From: Geopseudomonas aromaticivorans
GTDB taxonomy: Bacteria; Pseudomonadota; Gammaproteobacteria; Pseudomonadales; Pseudomonadaceae
Assembly (NCBI RefSeq): GCF_019097855.1
Contig: NZ_JAHRGL010000057.1
Coordinates: 186,001-250,000, forward strand
Reading direction: 5' to 3'
Length of the DNA: 64,000 nt
Below the pieces are notes generated by a model that was not told the origin of the DNA, searched no databases, and worked only from the letters and a program-made list of their open reading frames with translations. The position numbers were made by a program, and so were the translations under genes. Positions 21,297 to 30,014 of the stretch are shown here, in pieces. Each line of letters opens with the position of its first letter. Within the stretch, counting starts at the first letter, position 1.

Positions 21297-22010
21297 ATGC
21301 CCACCCTGCCCCGCGTCTCCGCCCTGCTCGCCTTGGGCGCCAGCCTGTGCATCCTTCCGGCCCTGGCCGATGAGCCACCCCGTTACAACCAGATCAGCCT
21401 GCGCGCCGAGGTCAACCGCGAGGTGGCCCACGACCGCATGCACGTCATCCTCTACCGCGAGGCACAGCACAGCGACCCGGCGAAGCTGGCGATGCAGATC
21501 ACCGACACCCTCAACCGCGCCATGGCTCGCGCCCGCACGGTCAAGCCAGTCATGGTCAGCCTCGGCAGCCGCCAGAGCTTCCCGGTCTACGACGACCAGG
21601 GGCGCAAGGTCGTCGCCTGGCGCGAACGCGCTGAGCTACGCCTGGAAAGCGCAGACTTCGCCGCCCTGGCCCAGCTCAGCAGCGCACTGCTCGACGAGCT
21701 GCAAATGGCCGACATGCACTTCAGCCTGTCCAGCGACAGCCGCAAACAGCACGAGGACCAACTGATCAAGGAGGCCGTGGCCGCCTTCAAGGCCCGCGCC
21801 CAACTGGTCAGCCAGGCCATGGGCGCCAACAGCTACAAGCTGGTGCGCCTCGACCTCAACGCCAGCGGCGCACCGCGACCACCGCTGATGCGCGCGACCA
21901 TGGCGATGAAGGACATGAGCATGGAGCGCGCGCCAGTGCCGCAGATCGAGGGCGGCAACAGCGAACTGGCGGTCAACGCCGACGGCGTTATCGAGCTGCA
22001 ATTGCCCTGA
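21297..22010 (+). CDS. Periplasmic SIMPL-domain (DUF541) protein
   Basis: This 237-residue protein has a cleavable signal peptide (LLALGASLCILPALA followed by DEPPRYN) and a SIMPL/DUF541 domain (ISLRAEVNREVAHDRMHVIL; later QAMGANSYKLVRLDLN). SIMPL proteins such as E. coli YggE lower oxidative stress by an unknown mechanism. The start is ATG 21297 with AGGAG 8 bases upstream. Being divergent from the redox kinase roxS across 168 bases suggests, but does not prove, linked regulation. Confidence 0.85.
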   Translation: MPTLPRVSALLALGASLCILPALADEPPRYNQISLRAEVNREVAHDRMHVILYREAQHSDPAKLAMQITDTLNRAMARARTVKPVMVSLGSRQSFPVYDDQGRKVVAWRERAELRLESADFAALAQLSSALLDELQMADMHFSLSSDSRKQHEDQLIKEAVAAFKARAQLVSQAMGANSYKLVRLDLNASGAPRPPLMRATMAMKDMSMERAPVPQIEGGNSELAVNADGVIELQLP

Positions 22011-22026
22011 CCACGCACAAGCATCG

Positions 22027-22165
22027 GTAGAAAATCGCTGCACGAGTTTTCTACCCTACGGTGCAGTTGCGGCGGCGCGTGGGGTAGGCAACTCGCACCA
22101 GCGATTGCCTACCATCCAGCCACCGCGCAGGGAGTTGGTCGAAAATCGCTGTGCGCGTTTTCGAC
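22027..22165. repeat. Cluster of three REP-like palindromes, family A
   Basis: Three hairpin-forming repeats occupy the gap between the SIMPL gene and phoH: 22027-22054 (GTAGAAAA-TCGCTGCACGAG-TTTTCTAC), 22084-22112 in the opposite orientation (GTAGGCAA/TTGCCTAC arms) and 22138-22165 (GTCGAAAA/TTTTCGAC arms). All share an (A)TCGCTG-N-GCG/CGAG core and differ by paired changes in the arms. The alternating orientation is typical of REP clusters. They may also end transcription between the convergent genes. Confidence 0.75.
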
Positions 22166-22182
22166 CCTACGCACCCTCAGCG

Positions 22183-23571
22183 CTACAGATGCGCCTCCGC
22201 ATACTCCGCCAGCACCGAGCGCGGCACGCCCTGCAGGGTGATGTGCACCCCCTGCGGGAAGTCCTTGAAGCGCTCGGTCAGGTAGGTCAGCCCGGAGCTG
22301 GGGGCCGACAGGTAGGGCGTATCGATCTGCGCCAGGTTGCCCAGGCAGATCACCTTGGAACCGTTGCCCGCGCGGGTGATGATGGTCTTCATCTGGTGCG
22401 GTGTGAGGTTCTGGCACTCGTCGATGAGGATCAGGCTCTGCTGGAAGCTGCGCCCGCGGATGTAGTTGAGCGATTTGAACTGCAGCGGCACCCGCTGCAG
22501 GATGTAGTCGACGCTGCCATGGGCGCTCTCGTCGTCCATGTGCAGCGCCTCCAGGTTGTCGGTGATGGCGCCGAGCCACGGCTCCATCTTCTCCGTCTCG
22601 GTGCCGGGCAGGAAGCCGATGTCCTCGTCCAGCCCCTGCACGCTGCGGGTGACGATGATGCGCCGGTAGCGCTTGCTGACCATGGTCTGCTCGATGGCCG
22701 CGGCCAGCGCCAGGATGGTCTTGCCCGAACCGGCCGCCCCGGTCAGGTTGACCAGATGGATGTCCGGATCGAGCAGCGCATACAGCGCCAGCGCCTGGTA
22801 GATGTCGCGCGGTTTGAGGCCCCAGGCTTCCTGGTGCAGCAGCGGCTCCTGATGCAGGTCGAGCAGCAGCAGCTGGCGCTTGTCGACCTCCTTGACCCAG
22901 CCGACGAAGCCCTGCTCGTCGAGGATGAACTCGTTGACGTGCACGTTCGGCAGGCTGCCGTTGAGCTGCACGCGGTGCAGGGTACGACCGATCTCCTGGT
23001 AGGTCTCGACCTTGCCGACCTTCTGCCAGAACGAGCCGCTGACCTCGTGATAGCCGTGTGGCAGCAGCGCCACGTCATCCACCAGCTGGTCGGTGTGGTA
23101 GTCCTCGGCCGCCACGCCGCAGGCGCGCGCCTTCAGGCGCATGTTGATGTCCTTGCTGACCAGCACCACGCCCACGTCCGGGCGCCGGCCCTGCAGCTCC
23201 ACCAGCTGGTTGATGATCTTGTTGTCGTTGAGGTGCTCCGGCAGGCCACTGAGAGCGGTATCCAGCCGGCTCATGAGGATCGACAGACTGCCGCGCGGCG
23301 CACTCTTGCCACGCTGGATCGGCACGCCCTGCTCGACCTGCTCGGGCGAAGCCTCGCCGAGCAGCTGATCGATCAGGCGGATGGCCTGGCGACACTCGGC
23401 CGCCACGCTGTGCTTGCCGGTCTTCAGATGATCGAGCTCCTCGAGCACGGTCATCGGGATGGCCACGTGATGCTCCTGGAAGTTCAGCAGGGCATTCGGA
23501 TCGTGAATCAGGACATTGGTATCGAGCACATACAGCCGGGGATGCGTGGTCTTGCTGGCGCGTTTATCCAT
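22183..23571 (-). CDS. PIN-PhoH fusion ATPase (PhoH2/YlaK type)
   Basis: This 462-residue protein fuses an N-terminal PIN ribonuclease domain (YVLDTNVLIHDPNALL, with later acidic residues) to a C-terminal PhoH ATPase. The ATPase has Walker A GAAGSGKT around residue 280, Walker B ILIDECQN and a C-terminal GNLAQIDTPYL. In mycobacteria such PhoH2 proteins are RNA helicases with sequence-specific RNase activity. It is not the ybeZ-type PhoH, which lacks the PIN domain. The start is ATG 23571. It ends just past the REP cluster and is divergent from yaaA. Confidence 0.93.
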   Translation of the reverse strand: MDKRASKTTHPRLYVLDTNVLIHDPNALLNFQEHHVAIPMTVLEELDHLKTGKHSVAAECRQAIRLIDQLLGEASPEQVEQGVPIQRGKSAPRGSLSILMSRLDTALSGLPEHLNDNKIINQLVELQGRRPDVGVVLVSKDINMRLKARACGVAAEDYHTDQLVDDVALLPHGYHEVSGSFWQKVGKVETYQEIGRTLHRVQLNGSLPNVHVNEFILDEQGFVGWVKEVDKRQLLLLDLHQEPLLHQEAWGLKPRDIYQALALYALLDPDIHLVNLTGAAGSGKTILALAAAIEQTMVSKRYRRIIVTRSVQGLDEDIGFLPGTETEKMEPWLGAITDNLEALHMDDESAHGSVDYILQRVPLQFKSLNYIRGRSFQQSLILIDECQNLTPHQMKTIITRAGNGSKVICLGNLAQIDTPYLSAPSSGLTYLTERFKDFPQGVHITLQGVPRSVLAEYAEAHL

Positions 23572-23854
23572 GGTCGGTCACCTCAATCCTGTCGGTCATG
23601 CGACGGAATGCCCGCAGGCGCTCCGCCATCAGGGGCCGCCGTCCCGTTGTGCTGCAACAACTCGCGGCGACCTGTCCCCCACATAGCGTCCCAACGATTA
23701 CAACCAAGTTACCACCACCGAACTGCTGCTCCCCCCTCGTGAAGTGTTGCCGATTTGAGTCTAGTCGCCCGCCTGCCCTCTGAGTGCAGTGCCTGAACGG
23801 CCATGCACCTTGAGCCTACTGCTAGAATCGCGCGACAGCCAGAGGAGACCCGCA

Positions 23855-24634
23855 ATGCTGATGGTGATTTCCCCCGCCAAGACGCTCGACTACACCACCG
23901 CGCCGGTGACCACACGGCACACCCTGCCCGAGCACCTCGCACACTCCGTCGAACTGATCGCCCAGCTGCGCGAACTGACCCCGGCGCAGATCGCCGAGCT
24001 GATGAGCCTCTCCGACAAGCTCGCCGGCCTCAATGCCGCGCGCTTTGCGCAGTGGTCGCCGGAATTCACTCCGGAGAACGCCAAGCAGGCCCTGCTCGCC
24101 TTCAAGGGCGACGTCTACACCGGGCTGGATGCCGAAAGCTTCGGTGAAGACGACTTCGACTTCGCCCAACAGCACCTGCGCATTCTCTCCGGCCTGTACG
24201 GCGTGCTGCGCCCGCTCGACCTGATGCAGCCCTACCGCCTGGAAATGGGCACCAAGCTGGCCAACGCCCGCGGCAAGGACCTCTACGCCTTCTGGGGCGA
24301 ACGCATCAGCGGCTGGCTGAACCAGGCCCTGGCCGAGCAGGGCGACGACATCCTGCTAAACCTCGCCTCTACCGAGTACTTCGGCGCGGTCAAGCGCAAG
24401 GCGCTCAAGGCACGGATCATCGACACTGAGTTCAAGGACCTGAAGAACGGCCAGTACAAGATCATCAGCTTCTACGCAAAGAAGGCCCGCGGCCTGATGG
24501 CCCGCTACGTAATCCAGAACCGCCTGCGCGATCCCGAGGCGCTCAAGGACTTCGATCTGGCCGGCTACTCTTACGCCCAAGCCCAGTCGAGCCCGGACAA
24601 ACTGGTGTTCCTGCGCGACGGTGCCGAAGACTGA
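23855..24634 (+). CDS. yaaA: Peroxide stress protein YaaA
   Basis: YaaA lowers free intracellular iron and protects DNA during peroxide stress in E. coli. The 259-residue product matches the family length and begins [13 protein letters not shown], the conserved YaaA start; it also has [29 protein letters not shown] and NLASTEYF. The start is ATG 23855, after AGAGGAG. Upstream in-frame sequence is not family-like. A small membrane-protein gene follows after 20 bases, probably in the same operon. Confidence 0.96.
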   Translation: MLMVISPAKTLDYTTAPVTTRHTLPEHLAHSVELIAQLRELTPAQIAELMSLSDKLAGLNAARFAQWSPEFTPENAKQALLAFKGDVYTGLDAESFGEDDFDFAQQHLRILSGLYGVLRPLDLMQPYRLEMGTKLANARGKDLYAFWGERISGWLNQALAEQGDDILLNLASTEYFGAVKRKALKARIIDTEFKDLKNGQYKIISFYAKKARGLMARYVIQNRLRDPEALKDFDLAGYSYAQAQSSPDKLVFLRDGAED

Positions 24635-24654
24635 CACTGGCACGAGGAGCCCCC

Positions 24655-25116
24655 ATGCTGATCGGCGCCCTGCTCACCTTCACCTGGCTGGTTCTGCTGG
24701 TCCGCTACCCGAGCCGTGCGCTGGCGATCTCGCTGGCTGCTCTAGTCGGCCTCGCTCTGCTGGCGCTCGCTGTGCTCTGGCAGGACAGCCGCGAGCAGCG
24801 CCGCCTCGAACATCTCGAACTGAGCTTGGCGCTGGACGCCAGCTGCCCCGCCGACCTACCGCTGCGCGCGAGGCTGCGCAACGGCAGCGATGCCGTGCTG
24901 CACGAGCTGCGCTGGCAGGTGGGCGCCTACCAGCCTGGCGACAGCATCAACCTCGCTGCCCTGCACTACGACAGCCCGCACTACCGCGTCCCGCAGGCAC
25001 TCCTGCCCGGCAGCGGCTGGCAGGAGTGCCTGCCGCTGCCGCCGCTGCGCCCGGGCTATCGCGCCAGCTCGCTGGAGTTTCGTGCCGAGCAGCTGCGTGG
25101 GCGATTTGGCGAGTGA
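24655..25116 (+). CDS. Small two-helix membrane protein, function unknown
   Basis: I do not recognise a named function. The 153-residue product has two hydrophobic segments at about residues 1-18 and 24-42, then a charged soluble region beginning QDSREQRRLEHLELSLALD that includes a beta-rich stretch (LHELRWQVGAYQPGDSINLAALHYD) and a WQECLPLPPLRPGY segment resembling a pilus- or transport-free Ig-like fold. It is preceded by GAGGAG at a good distance and follows yaaA closely. It converges on psiE. Similar short proteins exist in other pseudomonads, so I regard it as a real gene. Confidence 0.75.
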   Translation: MLIGALLTFTWLVLLVRYPSRALAISLAALVGLALLALAVLWQDSREQRRLEHLELSLALDASCPADLPLRARLRNGSDAVLHELRWQVGAYQPGDSINLAALHYDSPHYRVPQALLPGSGWQECLPLPPLRPGYRASSLEFRAEQLRGRFGE

Positions 25117-25135
25117 ATCACTCGCCGGCTGCCAC

Positions 25136-25624
25136 TCAGGACTGATCGCCCAAGCTCGCCGAATCGCCCACCTTGCTGCGCCCCGGCACATTCGCTGGCG
25201 GCGAGGGGAACTTGGTCGAGGCGTAGCGCACCACCAGGGTGGCAATCGCCAGCAACAGGATCGCCCCGCAGACCATGACGATGCCCATGTTCGGCTTGTG
25301 GTTGTGCTGGATATCGCCGATCAGCAACCGGGTCAGCGCGGTGATCGCCACGTAGATCAGGAAGCGCACCGGCATGTGGTTGGTCTTGAAGTAGATACCG
25401 ACCATCGCACCCAGCTCGAGGTAGATGAACAGCAGCAGGATATCGTCGATGGTCGCCTGGCCGCGCTCGAACATGCCGAGAAAGGTATGCCCCGCCGCCC
25501 AGGCCACCGCCCCGCCGATAGCGAACAGCGCCAGATAGTGGAAGCCCTCCACCAGTAGGTTGCCCAAGGCATCGGCCTGGTGGTGCATGGCGTGGCGCAA
25601 GCGCTCGGCCCAGTGCGGTTTCAT
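25136..25624 (-). CDS. psiE: PsiE-family membrane protein
   Basis: This 162-residue protein has four membrane segments and the PsiE pattern: FHYLALFAIGGAVAWAA, ILLLFIYLELGAMVGIYFK, MPVRFLIYVAITALTRLLI and a final MVCGAILLLAIATLVVRYAS. In E. coli psiE is phosphate-starvation-inducible, but its function is not established. Start is ATG 25624-25622 (MKPHWAERLRHAMH); in-frame sequence upstream does not fit. No Pho box was evident in the 86 bases upstream, though I could not score it. It marks the left border of the pilin-accessory block. Confidence 0.88.
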   Translation of the reverse strand: MKPHWAERLRHAMHHQADALGNLLVEGFHYLALFAIGGAVAWAAGHTFLGMFERGQATIDDILLLFIYLELGAMVGIYFKTNHMPVRFLIYVAITALTRLLIGDIQHNHKPNMGIVMVCGAILLLAIATLVVRYASTKFPSPPANVPGRSKVGDSASLGDQS

Positions 25625-25710
25625 AGTGGTGACTCCCCCGGAAATTTGGATGAGAGAATCAGGCCACAGGCGGAAACGGCATGGCAAGCTCGCAGCAGTC
25701 GGGCTTGGCA

Positions 25711-26751
25711 CTAAGCGGCTGCCGAAACCCAAATCCTCCCCCCGGCCTTGCGCCAGCGGCGGATCGGCCGCTCGATCAAGTGATGACTGAATACCGCAAG
25801 AATGAACGTCGCGCCCGTCCCCCCCAGCAGGACCACCCACCACGGCTGCTGAAGCTTCAGGTACTCCATGGCCGGGTAATGGAACAGATAAAGGCCATAG
25901 GACAGCTGGCCGACATACACCAGGGGCCGCCAGGCGAGCGTCCTGCCAAGCAATCCCTGCGGACGGCAGTGCAGCCAGAGCAGCGTGAACAGCACGGCCG
26001 CCTCGACCGGCGGCAGACCGAAACTCAACCGGCCCTTATCATTGGTCGGATACAGTACAACTGCAACCAGTGCCAGCCAAGCCAGCACCAACCAGCGGCG
26101 TCGCAGCAACCGCTCCGACACCGGCAGGCCACGACCGATCCAGATGCCCAGCCCGGCACCGAGCAACAGGCCGCTGATGCGCATGTCGAAGCGGTAGTAA
26201 GCTTCGCTGCTATCCATGCTCCACAGTTGCAGGGCAGCTAACCGCCACAGCCCAACCAGCAAGGCGCCGGCAAGCAACACCGTCAACGCCGCACACTGGC
26301 TCCTTAGCGCCAGCAAGCCGAGCAAAGCCAACGGCCAGAGTAGATAGAAGCGCTCCTCGATGCCCAGCGACCAAGCATGAATCATCTTTTCCGGCCCCAT
26401 GCCGAATACCAGTGCCAGATCGGCCTGGTAAATCAGTACCGTGACCCAATCGCGAACATGGAAGTAGTAGTCCGGCCACAGCAGCGGTGCGAAAACCGCA
26501 TAGAGAAGCAGCAAAATCAATAACGGTGGAGTCAGACGCAGCAACCGCTGGCGATAGAAACGTCGCAGATCAAGAGCCCCGCCGGTTTGGTGCTCAGCCA
26601 GCAAGATACGGGTAATCAGATAGCCGCTGAGGACGAAGAACACGTCCACCCCGACATTGGCCCCCGGGAAAATAGGCACCTGCGCATGGAACAACAGCAC
26701 CAGCAGGATGGCGACGGCCCGCAGGCCGTCGAGTGCCGCGCAATAGGGCAT
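25711..26751 (-). CDS. OafA/YrhL-type membrane acyltransferase
   Basis: This 346-residue acyltransferase-3 family protein has about ten membrane helices and the family residues: LDGLRAVAILLVLLFHA (the R and H that bind acyl donor), GVDVFFVLSGYLIT, and AWSLGIEERFYLLWP. Such enzymes acetylate or acylate sugars of O-antigen, exopolysaccharide or glycans. It lacks the C-terminal SGNH domain of full OafA. AGGAAGGA precedes the ATG. It lies next to the LtaS-like enzyme in the same orientation and near the pilin operon; the target could be a surface glycan or pilin glycan, which is speculation. Confidence 0.88.
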   Translation of the reverse strand: MPYCAALDGLRAVAILLVLLFHAQVPIFPGANVGVDVFFVLSGYLITRILLAEHQTGGALDLRRFYRQRLLRLTPPLLILLLLYAVFAPLLWPDYYFHVRDWVTVLIYQADLALVFGMGPEKMIHAWSLGIEERFYLLWPLALLGLLALRSQCAALTVLLAGALLVGLWRLAALQLWSMDSSEAYYRFDMRISGLLLGAGLGIWIGRGLPVSERLLRRRWLVLAWLALVAVVLYPTNDKGRLSFGLPPVEAAVLFTLLWLHCRPQGLLGRTLAWRPLVYVGQLSYGLYLFHYPAMEYLKLQQPWWVVLLGGTGATFILAVFSHHLIERPIRRWRKAGGRIWVSAAA

Positions 26752-26841
26752 AGCTATCGTTCCTTCCTGTCACGCCTTCAATGCTGGCAAACCTGGCACT
26801 CTTGCCAACGGCCCGACCAGTAACCCTACGCCATCAATCCA

Positions 26842-28245
26842 TCAATCGACGACGACAGCGAGCCACGGAACCTGTCCATATTCAAACATGGCCTTATGAT
26901 TCTGGCTTTCGATCATAAGCGGCCGGTGATCACCAACCAGCAGGACATGCACGCCACGCATCGAGTCATCACGTAGCAAACGCCCCAGCCCATCAAAGAA
27001 CTGCGCCTGCAACTTGAGATGGCGGCAAGCCCGCGAATCGGCGGCAATGGAAAATTCCGCACAATCGAAGGCATCAACCCGGATATCCCTTGCGTCATAC
27101 ATGGAGTGCGAATTCAGGGTGAGCCAGTACAGGAAGCGCTTACCATCTGCGGAAAAGTAATCGGCAACCTCTGCCATCATGTCGAGGTCGCAGGCGCCCG
27201 GGAAGGAATGGCAACGAGTAGGCCAGTTCCGACTTTCGTAAAAGATGCTGTCCTCGAACCCTGCCCGCGGATACCAGTCGCGCCGATCGTACATCAGGCT
27301 CACCGCCCCATGCATCGCTAAGGTTCTATAATCCTGGGCCTTCAACCGGTTGGGCAGGCAGTTCTCGAATCCATGCAGCACGGGAGCTAGGTTGAAGTGA
27401 TTCGGTGCAAGCTGGCAAAGCTCGCGCAACTCGCCGCCGACGGTGACGCCATCGAAGGGCAATACCCCCTGCCCGAAACGGGCGCCAGCCAGCGCCCGCA
27501 AGGGCTTGAGCAAGGCCGTCTGGATCTCCGGCTGGCGCGGCACTCCCCAGGACTCGACAACGACCAGGAGCAACCGATCGGCAGGACCCTGCTCCCCCTG
27601 CAAGGCACTCCAGGAAGATACGGCGCTAGCATCCGCGGGGATTGACGTGAAAGGTTCGCCATCCTGCTGGACATTCTCGAGAAACTTGCTGCTGCGATAG
27701 TCCAGAAAGTTCTGCAACTGGCTGGCAACAGGATAATCGCTGGAGAACTTCCAGATATCGTGCGGCTGATCAGAAGGCCCAGCTCGTACATCCATCAGGT
27801 AGAGCAACACCATCGCCCCAAAGATCATGGCCGCGAATCGTTCATTGACCTTGTCGCCGAATCTGTAGAGCGCCAGGCACTTCAACAGGACGAGCAGCAC
27901 GACGAGCAGCGCAATCGCCTGATAATTACCGGAAGACAGCAGGAAAAACTTGCTCAAGTAGAGTATGTCGCCCAGCCGGACCACGGGAAAAATCTGTCCG
28001 GAGATCAACAGCAGATCGACCACCATGAGCAGCAGAAAACCCAGGACGCCGATCCTCCTGAGCCCGGCCAGCATCAGGAAAATCGGCAAGCAATAGTCGA
28101 GATTGACATAAGGGCGGCCCACGCCGGCAAAGAACGCCAGCATGCTGAAGAGCGCATTCGGAAGCAGCAGGAACAGCAGGGCTGCCCAGGCAATTCCCGA
28201 AAAATCGAAAACGCGAGCCTTGCCCGCCACTCCCTGTTCCGACAC
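26842..28245 (-). CDS. LtaS/sulfatase-like membrane phosphotransferase
   Basis: About five N-terminal membrane helices precede a periplasmic alkaline-phosphatase-superfamily domain. Visible active-site elements are VVVESWG (metal-binding Glu), TVGGELREL (candidate nucleophile Thr), LTLNSHSMYD and VLLVGDHRPLM (metal His/Asp). Related enzymes transfer phosphoglycerol or phosphoethanolamine to glycans or lipids (LtaS, OpgB, EptA). I cannot tell which applies. I placed the start at GTG 28245 (SEQGVAGKARVFD) because GGGAG lies 7 bases before it; the frame also allows GTG 28266 without a Shine-Dalgarno. Its third codon positions look less GC-rich than its neighbours, hinting at separate ancestry. 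Confidence 0.8.
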   Translation of the reverse strand: MSEQGVAGKARVFDFSGIAWAALLFLLLPNALFSMLAFFAGVGRPYVNLDYCLPIFLMLAGLRRIGVLGFLLLMVVDLLLISGQIFPVVRLGDILYLSKFFLLSSGNYQAIALLVVLLVLLKCLALYRFGDKVNERFAAMIFGAMVLLYLMDVRAGPSDQPHDIWKFSSDYPVASQLQNFLDYRSSKFLENVQQDGEPFTSIPADASAVSSWSALQGEQGPADRLLLVVVESWGVPRQPEIQTALLKPLRALAGARFGQGVLPFDGVTVGGELRELCQLAPNHFNLAPVLHGFENCLPNRLKAQDYRTLAMHGAVSLMYDRRDWYPRAGFEDSIFYESRNWPTRCHSFPGACDLDMMAEVADYFSADGKRFLYWLTLNSHSMYDARDIRVDAFDCAEFSIAADSRACRHLKLQAQFFDGLGRLLRDDSMRGVHVLLVGDHRPLMIESQNHKAMFEYGQVPWLAVVVD

Positions 28246-28296
28246 AACATCTCTCCCTCGGATCACTGGACCAGAGCCGGAATGACCTGGCCGTAC

Positions 28297-29184
28297 TCAC
28301 ACCGCCTCGCTGGCGATACTGTCGAACAACTCCTCCAGGGAATTCTGCGGATGGGCATTGAGCAGGGTACCTCCCGCAGCGGCGATGGTCGCCAACACCG
28401 CCGGTACCTGGGAGCGCTCACAGGCGCCCTTCCAGATCATCCGAGCATCCTCAGCAAAGCCCGGCAACCCGGTGGCGCCGTAGTAGCGCACCACTAGGGT
28501 GTTCTGGCTGGCCAGCATGTCGGCAATGCTCTGCTGGGCGCGGAGGCGGCCCTTGTGGATCATCACGAAACGGTCGGCCAAGCGCTCCACGTCGTGCAGG
28601 ATGTGCGTGCAGAAGAACAGCGTACCACCGCCCTGACGGTATTCCTGCATCAGGTCGGCGACCTGCCGGCGGCCGATGGGGTCGAGACCGGACATCGGCT
28701 CGTCCAGCACCAGCAGTTGCGGCTCGATGGCGAAGGCGTGGGCCAGCGCGGTGCGCTGGGTCATGCCCTTGGACAGATTGCGGATGCGCTTGTCTGCCGC
28801 ATAGGCGATGTCCAGGCGCTCCAGCCAGTGCTCGGTGCGGCGATGGTTCTCCGGCCCCTTGATGCCATGCAGGCGCAGGCCGCTGCTGACCACTTCGCGC
28901 GGGGTCAGTTGCTCGTACAGGTAGGGGTTTTCCGGCACATAGCCGACGCCCCGCCGCGAGCGCGGATCTTCCGCGGCGCAGCCCATCAGCAGGGCCTGGC
29001 CGGCATCGGCGCGCAAGGCGCCGAACAGGATCTTGATGCTGGTGCTCTTGCCGGCACCGTTCTGGCCGATGAAACCTACCGACTGGCCGACCTCGACCGT
29101 AAAACTCACATCATCCAGGGCCTTGATGGACTTGCCCTTGCTCTTGAAGGACTTGTGCAGCCCTTGCACCTCGATCGGTTTCAT
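28297..29184 (-). CDS. ABC transporter ATPase beside the pilin genes (PilH-like)
   Basis: This 295-residue ATPase has Walker A GQNGAGKST (40-48), signature LSKGM (137-141), Walker B LLVLDEP (157-163) and switch histidine in FCTHI. It is of the ABC-2/CcmA-like export class with a C-terminal extension (about 220-295). It overlaps the upstream TPR gene by four bases (ATGA), which in turn overlaps the permease gene, so the three form one operon starting behind the split pilin. In Myxococcus xanthus the pilGHI ABC genes next to pilA are needed for pilus assembly. By position this is a candidate counterpart, not proven by sequence alone. Confidence 0.9.
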   Translation of the reverse strand: MKPIEVQGLHKSFKSKGKSIKALDDVSFTVEVGQSVGFIGQNGAGKSTSIKILFGALRADAGQALLMGCAAEDPRSRRGVGYVPENPYLYEQLTPREVVSSGLRLHGIKGPENHRRTEHWLERLDIAYAADKRIRNLSKGMTQRTALAHAFAIEPQLLVLDEPMSGLDPIGRRQVADLMQEYRQGGGTLFFCTHILHDVERLADRFVMIHKGRLRAQQSIADMLASQNTLVVRYYGATGLPGFAEDARMIWKGACERSQVPAVLATIAAAGGTLLNAHPQNSLEELFDSIASEAV

Positions 29185-30014
29185 TGCGAATCCTGCTTCT
29201 TCACGTGATCGGCCAGCTGCGGCTGGCCCTCGGCGGACAACAGATAGCCCAGTTGCAGAGGATCCTCGGGCAATGCCTCAAGCCCGGCATGACCGATCAG
29301 ATCTTCCAGCCGCGACGGCACCCGGCCCTGGCGCTGGCGATATTCGCCGGCCGCCTCGCGCAACTTCTGCAAGCCCTGCAGACGCACGATGCGCGCAGCC
29401 AGCAGGGCGCGGAAGTTCTCGTCCTTGCTCTGCTCGAACATGGCAACCAGGATGTTCAGGGCGATCGCCGGATCGTCGCCGCGCTCGTACCATTTAGCTG
29501 CCATGTCGCGCAAGGCCGCGGCGTTGCGCGGATGGCGCTCTGCGGCAACCTCGGCCCAGTGGCCAGCCTTGTTCATGTCGTGCTCGAAGTACATGGCGTT
29601 GAAGGCATAGTAGAACGCTGGCCACATGTCCCACTCGCGGCTTTGCGCTGCCTTGAGCAATACGGTCTGAGCCGCTGCCACCTGGCCGTTCCACGGCAGG
29701 ATGGCCGCAGCGACGTAATAGTTGTCCTCATGCCGCGGGTTGAAGAAGGCCGCATCGGCCTGCAGCTGGCCCTGCACCCGGTAGGTTTCCTGCTCGGTCA
29801 CCCGCGCTTCCACCATCAGGCTGCGGAACACATTGAGGTTGGCGGCCAGGAAGGGATCGCCGGCCGAATAGGCCAGTTGCACCGGAATCGGCAGGCGCAC
29901 CCGCAGCAGCTCAGCGCCGGCATCCGGCCTGGGATGATCGCGCAGCAGCAGGCCGGTCGCGGCGAAACCCGCCCAGGCCAGCAGCATCACCGTCAGAGCG
30001 AGCAGGGTTCTCAT
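29181..30014 (-). CDS. Membrane-anchored TPR-like protein of the ABC operon
   Basis: This 277-residue protein has one N-terminal membrane segment (LLALTVMLLAWAGFAATGLLL) and a periplasmic helical part with TPR-like repeats (for example NYYVAAAILPWNGQVAAAQT and WPAFYYAFNAMYFEHDM), ending in a short unstructured tail. I do not recognise a named family. It is sandwiched between the permease and ATPase genes with ATGA overlaps on both sides, so it is almost certainly a component of that transporter. A PilG-like accessory role in pilus assembly is inferred from context only. Confidence 0.8.
   Translation of the reverse strand: MRTLLALTVMLLAWAGFAATGLLLRDHPRPDAGAELLRVRLPIPVQLAYSAGDPFLAANLNVFRSLMVEARVTEQETYRVQGQLQADAAFFNPRHEDNYYVAAAILPWNGQVAAAQTVLLKAAQSREWDMWPAFYYAFNAMYFEHDMNKAGHWAEVAAERHPRNAAALRDMAAKWYERGDDPAIALNILVAMFEQSKDENFRALLAARIVRLQGLQKLREAAGEYRQRQGRVPSRLEDLIGHAGLEALPEDPLQLGYLLSAEGQPQLADHVKKQDSQ

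Noticed and set aside
22027-22165. Repeat cluster as a CRISPR array
   Set aside because: The repeats are palindromic, alternate in orientation and vary in their arms; there are only three units and no cas genes.
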